DNA from: Variovorax sp. N23
GTDB lineage: Bacteria; Pseudomonadota; Gammaproteobacteria; Burkholderiales; Burkholderiaceae_C
Direction of reading: 5' to 3'
Assembly: GCF_025486315.1 (NCBI RefSeq)
Contig: NZ_JAOOPY010000015.1
Coordinates: 62,001 to 126,000, forward strand
Length of the DNA: 64,000 nucleotides
Shown in pieces: positions 7,054 through 15,646 of the stretch. The stretch's first letter is position 1. Every line of letters starts with the position of its first letter. Under the pieces are notes generated by a model that did no database searches, was not told the origin of the DNA, and saw only the letters and a list, made by a program, of their open reading frames with translations. Made by a program: the position numbers and the translations under genes.

Positions 7054-8751
7054 ATGTTGAAGCAACCGCAAGCCAAGTACCGCGCATTCGCACCGATCGG
7101 CCTCAAGGACCGCACCTGGCCCGACGCCGTGCTGACGAAGGCCCCGACCTGGCTGTCGACGGACCTGCGTGACGGCAACCAGGCGCTCATCGAGCCGATG
7201 GACCTCGACCGCAAGCTGCGCATGTTCGACCTGCTCGTGCGCATCGGCTTCAAGGAAATCGAGGTCGGCTTCCCGGCCGCATCGCAGGTGGAATTCGACT
7301 TCCTGCGCAAGCTCATCGACGAAGACCGCATCCCCGACGACGTGACCATCCAGGTGATGACGCCGGCGCGCGAGGAACTCATCGCGCGCACCATCGAATC
7401 GCTGCGCGGCGCGCGCAAGGCGATCGTCCATGTCTACAACGCGGTGGCACCGGTCTGGCGCGAAGTGGTGTTCGGCATGACCGTGCCGGAGGTGATGGCG
7501 CTCATCGACCGCAGCGTCGGCCAGGTCAAGCGCCTGACTGATGCGCAACCCAAAACCGAGTGGGTGCTCCAGTATTCGCCCGAGGTGTTCTGCATGGCCG
7601 AACTCGAGGTGTCGTTGCAGGCCTGCGAGACGGCGATCACGGCCTGGGGCGCCGGGCGGCCCATCATCCTCAACCTGCCCACCACGGTGGAGATCAGCAC
7701 GCCCAACGGGTTCGCCGACCAGATCGAGTGGATGTGCCGCCGCTTCGCCGACCGCCCCAACGTCGTCGTGTCGGTGCATCCGCACAACGACCGCGGCACC
7801 GGCACCGCCTCGGCCGAGTTCGCATTGATGGCCGGCGCCCATCGCGTCGAAGGCTGCCTCTTCGGCAACGGCGAGCGCACCGGCAACCTCGACATCGTGA
7901 ACGTCGCGCTCAATCTCTACGTGCAGGGCGTCTCGCCGAACCTCGACTTCTCGGACATCGACGCGATCCGTGCCGAGGTGGAGCACTGCAACCAGTTGCC
8001 GGTGCATCCGCGCCATCCGTATGCGGGCGACCTGGTCTACACGTCGTTCTCGGGCTCGCACCAGGATGCGATCAAGAAGGCCTTCGCGATCCGCAAGGAC
8101 GGCGATGTCTGGGCCATCCCGTATCTCCCGATCGACCCGAAGGACCTCGGCCGCAGCTACGAGGCCGTGATCCGCGTGAACAGCCAGTCGGGCAAGGGCG
8201 GCATGGCCTACCTGCTCGAGAGCGAATACGGCATCGAGATGCCGCGCCGCCTCCAGATCGAATTCATGCAAACGGTGCAGCGCGTGATGGACGTCGCCGG
8301 CAAGGAGTTGAGCGCGGCCGACCTCTACGCCCTGTTCGAGCGCGAGTACGGCCTGAAGACCGTGCAGGCCCTGCAGCACCGCGTGATCGAGGAGCAGGGC
8401 GAGGGCGCGGGCGCCTCGGTGGCTCTGCGCGGCGACCTGCCCTGGGGTGGCGAAATCCGCCGCATCGAAGGGCGCGGCAACGGCCCCATCGATGCCTTCA
8501 TCCAGGCGCTGGCGGACAGTACCGGCCACGCGATCCGCGTGATCGACTACCACCAGCACGCCATCGGCGCGGGCGCCGACGCGCAGGCCGTGGCCTACCT
8601 CGAGATGCGGGTCGACGATCGGCACACGCTGTTCGGCGTGGGCATCGACCCCAACATCGTGTCGGCCTCGCTCAAGGCGATCGTCTCGGGGCTGGCGCGT
8701 GCCCGGTCGCGCAACGCATCCAGCGCACAATCCGACACCGTCGCGGCCTGA
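7054..8751 (+). CDS. leuA: 2-Isopropylmalate synthase, long (type 2) form
   Basis: It condenses acetyl-CoA with 2-ketoisovalerate, the first committed step to leucine. ATG 7054 gives 565 residues. The earlier ATG 7009 falls within the attenuator T-tract and is rejected. The TIM-barrel domain shows STDLRDGNQAL (about residue 31) and the metal-binding HPHNDRGTG (about 245). The C-terminal LeuA allosteric domain (about 430-555) would give leucine feedback inhibition. The size and motif forms match the yeast/actinobacterial-like subfamily rather than the E. coli type encoded by the next gene. Expression should be controlled by the attenuator upstream. Confidence 0.94.
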   Translation: MLKQPQAKYRAFAPIGLKDRTWPDAVLTKAPTWLSTDLRDGNQALIEPMDLDRKLRMFDLLVRIGFKEIEVGFPAASQVEFDFLRKLIDEDRIPDDVTIQVMTPAREELIARTIESLRGARKAIVHVYNAVAPVWREVVFGMTVPEVMALIDRSVGQVKRLTDAQPKTEWVLQYSPEVFCMAELEVSLQACETAITAWGAGRPIILNLPTTVEISTPNGFADQIEWMCRRFADRPNVVVSVHPHNDRGTGTASAEFALMAGAHRVEGCLFGNGERTGNLDIVNVALNLYVQGVSPNLDFSDIDAIRAEVEHCNQLPVHPRHPYAGDLVYTSFSGSHQDAIKKAFAIRKDGDVWAIPYLPIDPKDLGRSYEAVIRVNSQSGKGGMAYLLESEYGIEMPRRLQIEFMQTVQRVMDVAGKELSAADLYALFEREYGLKTVQALQHRVIEEQGEGAGASVALRGDLPWGGEIRRIEGRGNGPIDAFIQALADSTGHAIRVIDYHQHAIGAGADAQAVAYLEMRVDDRHTLFGVGIDPNIVSASLKAIVSGLARARSRNASSAQSDTVAA

Positions 8752-8781
8752 GCCGCTGCACCAGGAAGACAAGGACCTCCG

Positions 8782-10320
<1,539 letters not shown>

Positions 10321-10373
10321 TTTCGGGCGATCCTTTTTGCTTCGAGTGAAGAAAGGGCCGCAAGTAACTGTTA

Positions 10374-10402
10374 TTGCGCGCTTTTTTTGATTTCGATACA
10401 CT
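10374..10402 (+). promoter_or_regulatory. Probable sigma-70 promoter of the PBP7-type gene
   Basis: TTGCGC (10374-10379) and TACACT (10397-10402) are separated by exactly 17 bp in the 115-bp gap after the second leuA. The region is distinctly AT-richer than its surroundings. The start would be near 10409, leaving a leader of about 27 bases with GGAGAG before ATG 10436. Confidence 0.55.
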
Positions 10403-10435
10403 GCGGACACCTTTTTCGCCGCTGGAGAGTTCTGA

Positions 10436-11593
10436 ATGCCTGAGGCCCGTCCTTACCGAGTTTCTTCCCAGCGGTTCCGCCACGCCTTCCGTCTGATCGC
10501 TGTCGCGCTCTGCGCCGTGGCTTTCATCGCCCCGGCCGCCAATGCCGCCAGCGCCAAGCGGCCCGTGGCGGCGAAGAAGAGCCAGCCTGCCGCGGAGGCC
10601 AAGCGCAAGACCGCGCCGGTCGCGCAGCGCACGTCCAAGGCAAACCAGACCACTAAGAGCGTGCGCGGTGGCAGGAACGTGGTCGCCACCATTCGCAAGA
10701 GCGGCGGCAAGACTGTCGTTGCGGTACAACGCCGTTCGGTGGTCCGCGTGGAGCAACCGGCTCGCCTGTCCTACGGGCAAATGGCGGGTCTGCACAGCAC
10801 CGATGACGCGCTCGACCTGAAGTCGAGTGCCGCGCTGGTCATCGACCAGGACACGCGCGAAGTGCTGTTCAGCAAGAACGACCACGCCGTGCTGCCCATT
10901 GCCTCGCTCACGAAGCTGATGACCGGCCTGCTGATCAGTGAAGCCCAGTTGCCGATGGACGAACTGCTGACCATCACCCAGGACGACGTCGACACCGAGA
11001 AGGGCAGCAGTTCGCGTCTGCGCATCGGTGCCACGCTGTCGCGCGGCGAACTGTTGCACCTGGCCCTTATGTCGAGCGAGAACCGCGCCGCACATGCCCT
11101 GGGCCGTACCTTTCCCGGCGGTCTGGCGACCTTCGTCAGCATGATGAACGCCAAGGCCAAGCTGCTCGGCATGAAGGACACGCGCTACGTCGAGCCGACC
11201 GGCCTGTCGAGCCACAACCAGTCGAGCGCGCAGGACCTGGCGCTGCTGGTGAATGCTGCCTCGGGCAATGCCACGGTGCGTGAGCTCTCGACATCGCCGG
11301 CCTACCAGGTCGAGGTCGGCAACCGGGTGCTGCAATACAACACCACCAACCGCCTCGTGAAGAGTCCGGATTGGCAGATCGGCCTGCAGAAGACCGGCTA
11401 CATCTCCGAAGCCGGGCAGTGCCTGGTGATGCAGGCCCGCATCGCAGGCCGCAAGGTGATCATGGTGTTCCTGGACTCCGCCGGGAAATTCAGCCGAATC
11501 GCCGATGCGGAGCGCGTGCGCCGCTGGGTCGAGGCCTCGCACCTGATGTCGCCGACGCTGCAGGCCGCCTCGCAGCACGTCGCCGGAGACTGA
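10436..11593 (+). CDS. pbpG: D-alanyl-D-alanine endopeptidase, PBP7/DacA family (S11)
   Basis: This penicillin-binding low-molecular-mass peptidase cleaves D-Ala cross-links in periplasmic peptidoglycan. The 385-residue protein has a signal peptide (about residues 1-38, ending ANA) and a basic low-complexity linker (about 40-105). The S11 catalytic domain follows, with SLTK (Ser157, Lys160), the SEN motif (Ser214-Asn216) and KTG (319-321). The catalytic set is complete. It lacks the extra C-terminal amphipathic anchor domain of DacA/DacC, which fits PBP7 better than PBP5. It is transcribed alone; the next genes run in the opposite direction. Confidence 0.9.
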   Translation: MPEARPYRVSSQRFRHAFRLIAVALCAVAFIAPAANAASAKRPVAAKKSQPAAEAKRKTAPVAQRTSKANQTTKSVRGGRNVVATIRKSGGKTVVAVQRRSVVRVEQPARLSYGQMAGLHSTDDALDLKSSAALVIDQDTREVLFSKNDHAVLPIASLTKLMTGLLISEAQLPMDELLTITQDDVDTEKGSSSRLRIGATLSRGELLHLALMSSENRAAHALGRTFPGGLATFVSMMNAKAKLLGMKDTRYVEPTGLSSHNQSSAQDLALLVNAASGNATVRELSTSPAYQVEVGNRVLQYNTTNRLVKSPDWQIGLQKTGYISEAGQCLVMQARIAGRKVIMVFLDSAGKFSRIADAERVRRWVEASHLMSPTLQAASQHVAGD

Positions 11594-11613
11594 CCCTCGG
11601 CGGGCCGCGCGCT

Positions 11614-12408
11614 TCAGCCGGCGGCTGGGGCGCCTTGGTTGTACCCCAACGCGCTGGAGATCTCGCTGGCGGTGGCCTGCAGCTTGGGAAGCCAGCCCTC
11701 GTCCAGGCGATCGGCTGGCGCCGAGATCGACAGACCGGCCACCAGCTTGCTCTGGTCGTCGTAGATGCCGGCGGCCATGCAGCGCACGCCCAGTTCCAAC
11801 TCTTCGTTGTCGCGCGCGATGCCGTACTGGCGTGCCTTGGAGAGTTCGCGCTCCAGTGCCGGCAGCTGCGTGATGCTGTTGCGCGTGTGGCCGGCGAGGC
11901 CGGTACGGGTCGCATAGCTGCGCACGCGCTGCGGGTCGTCCGCTGCGAGGAAAAGCTTGCCCGTCGAGGTGAGGTGCAAGGGGGCCCGCCCACCGATGGC
12001 GCGCACCACCTGCATGCCCGAGCGCTCGCTGTAGGCCCGTTCGATGTACACGATCTCGTCGCCCTGGCGCATGCTGAGGTTGACCGGTTGCTGCGTCAGC
12101 TTGTGCAGCTCACGCATGGGCGTCAGCGCGGCATCGCGTACGTTCAGGCGACCCTTGACGAGGTTGCCCAGTTCCAGCAGCCGCATGCCCAGCCGGTAGC
12201 TGCCGGCCTCGGGTCGGTCGACGAAGCGACCGACCGTCAGATCGTTCAGGATCCGATGCGTGGTGGAGGGGTGCAGCCCGGTCTTCTCGCTGATCTCCTT
12301 GAGGGAAATCGCTTCCTCGCGCGAGGCCAGCACGTCGATCAGCGCGAACATGCGCTCGATGACCTGGATGACCGGCGTGGCAGGGACGTCTGATTGTGGT
12401 TTTCTCAT
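11614..12408 (-). CDS. IclR family transcriptional regulator
   Basis: The 264-residue protein has an N-terminal winged helix-turn-helix (about residues 15-80: ISLKEISEKTGLHPSTTHRILNDL). The IclR effector domain (about 85-255) includes MRQGDEIVYIERA and the ELGVRCMAAGIYDD segment with the conserved Cys. ATG 12408 is chosen as the first start giving a standard N-terminus; the frame continues upstream only through the bpt gene's antisense-like readthrough. It is the last gene after aat-bpt with a 32-bp gap. No catabolic genes lie beside it, so its effector and targets are unknown. Confidence 0.88.
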   Translation of the reverse strand: MRKPQSDVPATPVIQVIERMFALIDVLASREEAISLKEISEKTGLHPSTTHRILNDLTVGRFVDRPEAGSYRLGMRLLELGNLVKGRLNVRDAALTPMRELHKLTQQPVNLSMRQGDEIVYIERAYSERSGMQVVRAIGGRAPLHLTSTGKLFLAADDPQRVRSYATRTGLAGHTRNSITQLPALERELSKARQYGIARDNEELELGVRCMAAGIYDDQSKLVAGLSISAPADRLDEGWLPKLQATASEISSALGYNQGAPAAG

Positions 12409-12440
12409 GAGCGCAACGCGGTGATGTCCGGGCTGCGATT

Positions 12441-13187
12441 TTACTTGGTGAAATCGGCGGTCCGCCAGCGCCCGTCGACCAGCACCTCGTGCGGCGTGTA
12501 GCGGGCCTTGTAGCTCATCTTGGGGCTGGCCTCGATCCAGTAGCCGAGGTAGACGTAGGGCAGGCCGAGCTCGCGTGCCTGAGCGATCTGCCACAGCACG
12601 CCGTGGTTGCCGTAGGCGGTGCCTTCCTCCGGCTCGTAGAAGGTGTAGACCGCCGAGATGCCGTCGTCGAGCACGTCGAGGATCGACACCATCTTGAGCG
12701 CACCCGCATTGCCGTCGGGCAGCGTTTCCCGGAACTCGACCAGGCGTGAATTCACCCGGCTCTGCAGCAGGAACTGGGTGTACTGGTCGATGCTGTCGTG
12801 GTCCATGCCGCCGCCGGCATGGCGGCCGTTCTGGTAGCGCAGGTACAACTGGTAGTGCTCGGGCATGAAGCACAGTTTGAGCACGCGCACCTGCAGGTTG
12901 GCGTGCTGTTTCATGGCGCGGCGCTGGCTGCGGTTGGGCTGGAAGTCGTTGACCCGCACGCGCAGCGGCACGCAGGCACTGCAGCCGTCGCAATAGGGGC
13001 GGTAGGTGAACATCCCGCTGCGTCGGAAGCCGTTGCGCACCAGGTCGGAGTAGGCGTCGTTGTGGATCAGGTGGCTCGGCGTCGCGACCTGCGACCGCGC
13101 CTGCCGGTCCGGCAGGTAGCTGCAGGGATAGGGCGCCGTTGCATAGAACTGCAACGTGTGGAGCGGGAGTTCCTTGAGGTGCGTCAC
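12441..13187 (-). CDS. bpt: Bacterial leucyltransferase / arginyltransferase-like (Bpt/Ate)
   Basis: Bpt transfers leucine from tRNA to proteins with N-terminal Asp or Glu, marking them for ClpS/ClpAP degradation. The 248-residue protein contains the N-terminal Cys-rich ATE domain (PYPCSYLPDRQARSQ, then YRPYCDGCSACVPLRV at about residues 63-78) and the C-terminal GNAT-like ATE domain (about 105-245, with GTAYGNHGVLWQI and YVYLGYWIEASPKMSYK). GTG 13187 overlaps the TGA of aat as GTGA, which fixes the start and couples translation. Length and Cys motifs match the bacterial leucyltransferase rather than eukaryotic ATE1. Confidence 0.92.
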   Translation of the reverse strand: MTHLKELPLHTLQFYATAPYPCSYLPDRQARSQVATPSHLIHNDAYSDLVRNGFRRSGMFTYRPYCDGCSACVPLRVRVNDFQPNRSQRRAMKQHANLQVRVLKLCFMPEHYQLYLRYQNGRHAGGGMDHDSIDQYTQFLLQSRVNSRLVEFRETLPDGNAGALKMVSILDVLDDGISAVYTFYEPEEGTAYGNHGVLWQIAQARELGLPYVYLGYWIEASPKMSYKARYTPHEVLVDGRWRTADFTK

Positions 13188-13933
13188 GTCGTCGAAGGTC
13201 GCGCAGGCAGGAGTTCGGACCAGTATACGGGCTCGAAATGCCACGGGGGCGCGGGCTCTTCGCGCGCCCGTGCGACGTGCGCGACGAAACGTTCGCGCGG
13301 CATCTCGCTGGCGCCCAGGCTCGCGAGGTGCGCGGTGTTCTGCTGGCAGTCGATCAGTTGCACACCGTGGCGACGGCACAGGCACACGAGCGCAGCCAGC
13401 GCGATCTTCGACGCGTCGGTGCGGCGCGCGAACATCGATTCGCCGAAGACGGCCTGACCGATCGACACGCAATACAACCCGCCGACCAGTTCGCCGCCGA
13501 TCCAGGTCTCGACGCTGTGCGCGTGGCCGGCGCGGTGCAGCGCGCCGTAGGCCTCGACCATGGGCGGCACGATCCAGGTGCCGGATTGCCCCTCGCGCGG
13601 GGCGGCCGAACAGGCGCGGATCACGGTGTCGAAGCCGTGGTCGATGCGGATCTCGCAGCGTGGGTCGGTGCGGAAGGCTTGCAGCACCTTGCGCAGCGAG
13701 CGGTGCAGCCGGAACGATGCCGGCGCCAGCGTCATGCGCGGGTCAGGGCTCCACCACAGGATCGGCTGATCGTCGCTGAACCACGGAAAGATCGCGTGGC
13801 CGTAGGCATCGAGCAGGGTCGGCACGTCGAGCGCGCCGCCAGCGGCCAGCAGGCCCGGCACCGGGTCGAGGTCGCCCCAAGCCTTGGCCGGGGCCGGCAG
13901 GGGATCGCCGGGCGCGAGCCAGGGCAGGTTCAT
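13184..13933 (-). CDS. aat: Leucyl/phenylalanyl-tRNA-protein transferase
   Basis: The enzyme adds Leu or Phe from aminoacyl-tRNA to proteins with N-terminal Lys or Arg, creating primary N-degrons for ClpS. The 249-residue protein shows LLAAGGALDVPTLLDAYGHAIFPWF (split here: L-AAGG-L near residues 29-35, then GIFPW-type motif near 45-52), WWSPDPRM (about 60-67), and GELVGGLYCVSIGQAVFGESMF-type sequence at about 152-170. All are hallmarks of Aat. It is the first gene of the aat-bpt pair, so both branches of the bacterial N-end rule are coregulated. Confidence 0.93.
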   Translation of the reverse strand: MNLPWLAPGDPLPAPAKAWGDLDPVPGLLAAGGALDVPTLLDAYGHAIFPWFSDDQPILWWSPDPRMTLAPASFRLHRSLRKVLQAFRTDPRCEIRIDHGFDTVIRACSAAPREGQSGTWIVPPMVEAYGALHRAGHAHSVETWIGGELVGGLYCVSIGQAVFGESMFARRTDASKIALAALVCLCRRHGVQLIDCQQNTAHLASLGASEMPRERFVAHVARAREEPAPPWHFEPVYWSELLPARPSTT

Positions 13934-14276
13934 GGCGAAGACTTTGGCGAGCGCTGGCCGACGGGGTGTCCGAGCGGCCGAAAACGAAGGTTGGAGGAAT
14001 GTCCTGTGTTAACAGTCTGTCGATGATGTGGCAAGCGTTCTGACGTTTGAGGGTCCCGCCTTCTGGAGGACTTCTTCACGGAATGATCCGTTGCGGCAGA
14101 TCCGATGCCGTCCAGGTGCCCGGCGGCGCCCGCATCACCGGCATGCCGCGCAAGAATAGCGGCACAAGAACGACTCAAGGTGGAAAAAGTGACCATGCGA
14201 AATGGAACCGTGTCGGCAGACCTGGTCAGACGGCGCGCCGCGACGCCTTGCAGGCGTCGGGCGTAAAGAGCCGGCC
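13934..14276. other. Divergent intergenic region, aat / TagF-like
   Basis: This 343-bp gap separates minus-strand aat from the plus-strand TagF-like gene. I see no convincing ORF, RNA or terminator. The part at 14141-14200 is AT-richer and could hold the promoter of the TagF-like gene, but no good -35/-10 pair can be named. An in-frame ATG at 14202 lies in it, but its N-terminal extension does not resemble the family. Confidence 0.3.
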
Positions 14277-15023
14277 ATGCTGCAGCGATTGCTCGCCGCG
14301 TCGTTGATCACGCCGCCTGCCATCTGGGGCAAGTTGCCTGCCCATGCCGATTTCATCGGCAGCGGCCTGAGCATGCGACATCGCGACGCGTGGTGCGCAT
14401 GGTTCGAGGCCCAGGGCGAAGGCGTCGTCGCAGCCGATGCCAATGACGACACCCGGGCCTTGCCGACGGCCTTCGTCCTGTCTCCCGGCGCCTTGCCCTT
14501 TGCGCGACATCGCTTCGTCGTCGGTGTCGTGGCGGCTTCCTGCGACCGCTTCGGTCGGCCGTACCCGCTCGTGATCTATCACCAAGCCCATCCGCGGTGG
14601 GTGGCTCGCCATTTCGCGCGCCAGGCGCGGGAGCCGCACGACTGGTTCTTCTGGCTGGCACGCACGGTGACGCGGCACGGCAGTCTGCACGACGCTGCCG
14701 ACATCCGTACGCTCGAACGGATGGTCAAGGCGCTCTGGCGCCTGCACGCGCCGACCTGGCTCGAGCTCGCCAGCGCCGGCCGGCACGGCGTGCCCACGCC
14801 GGCGCGCGGCCGCGTGCAGGCGTTGCTCGACCGCATGGCCGGCCCGGTGAGGCAGGACGACCCGGGGCGGCGCTTCTGGGGCGTGCGCCACCTGCCATGG
14901 ATCGACTGGCCGCAGCGACTGAGCCATCAGCCCGGTGAATGTGCGTTCTGGCAGCAGGATTCGCGCGGCCGCTACGTGAACGCATCCGACCGGCTGGACA
15001 CGCTGTGGGGCGGGCTGTCGTGA
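14277..15023 (+). CDS. tagF: TagF-like type VI secretion-associated protein
   Basis: The 248-residue protein begins with the TagF-domain signature WGKLPAHADFI (about residues 15-25) followed by a W..WF.. block and GALPFARHRFVVGVVAASCDRFGRPYPL in two parts (about 68-105). In known systems TagF acts after translation to restrain type VI secretion assembly, often together with FHA proteins and the PpkA/PppA pair. Here it is followed by an FHA-like gene with GTGA overlap, but no tss structural gene lies within the window. The family assignment rests on the N-terminal motif and partner gene; it may belong to a system elsewhere. Confidence 0.7.
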   Translation: MLQRLLAASLITPPAIWGKLPAHADFIGSGLSMRHRDAWCAWFEAQGEGVVAADANDDTRALPTAFVLSPGALPFARHRFVVGVVAASCDRFGRPYPLVIYHQAHPRWVARHFARQAREPHDWFFWLARTVTRHGSLHDAADIRTLERMVKALWRLHAPTWLELASAGRHGVPTPARGRVQALLDRMAGPVRQDDPGRRFWGVRHLPWIDWPQRLSHQPGECAFWQQDSRGRYVNASDRLDTLWGGLS

Positions 15024-15514
15024 GCCCGCGGCGCGTGGCGACCGAGGCGGGCGGCGGCCTGCCGCTGGTACTGCGACTGGTCCGCAGCCGCGGGCTGCCG
15101 CGCGTCGGCGCCATCACCATTCCCGCGGAAGGCGGCGGCCTGGCGGCGGCGCTGCAACTGGGCGGCCCGCCGCTGAGTCCGGTCGACAGCGAGGATGCCA
15201 ACCGATGCGTCATCGCGCGGATCGATGGTCAATGGGTGCTCAGCAACCAGAGCCGTGCGCTGGTCTGCGCGCTGAACGGCCAGCGCATCGGCACGGGCAA
15301 GCGGCCGGCACTGTTCGATGGCGACGTGCTCGAACTCGGGCTGCTGCGCTTCGAGGTCGATGCCATGCACGGCGCCGGCCACGGTACCGCCGAGCCCGCG
15401 CCGCCACCGTGGGTGCTTTTGGGAAAGCGCGATCCTCCCTCTCACGCTGCGGACGAGACCGTCGCCGAATTCGGCTTCCGGCATCGCGCCAGTCCGCCCG
15501 AGTCCACCTGGTAG
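15020..15514 (+). CDS. FHA-like domain protein, partner of TagF-like
   Basis: GTG 15020 overlaps the TagF-like stop (GTGA), giving 164 residues. An FHA-like beta pattern runs from about residue 12 to 112. LPLVLRLV opens it, the middle reads DSEDANRCVIARIDGQWVLSNQS in short strands, then NGQRIGTGKRPALFDGDVLEL and a closing LLRFEVD strand. The phosphopeptide-binding Arg/Ser residues are not clearly preserved; a G.....R motif of classical FHA is absent where expected. The C-terminal 45 residues are linker-like. It is probably a TagK/Fha-type type VI accessory protein, which is an inference from coupling to TagF. Confidence 0.6.
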   Translation: MSPRRVATEAGGGLPLVLRLVRSRGLPRVGAITIPAEGGGLAAALQLGGPPLSPVDSEDANRCVIARIDGQWVLSNQSRALVCALNGQRIGTGKRPALFDGDVLELGLLRFEVDAMHGAGHGTAEPAPPPWVLLGKRDPPSHAADETVAEFGFRHRASPPESTW

Positions 15515-15646
15515 CACCTGGTAGCGATGGCGTGTCGCCTCGGTCGCTGCAGCGTCGGCGGTCAACCCGTATAGTGGCCGCTCGACAACCTCCCGCGCTG
15601 CTCCACGGCCGACCCGGCCGGTGCGCGCGTCTAGCAGGAATCTCGC

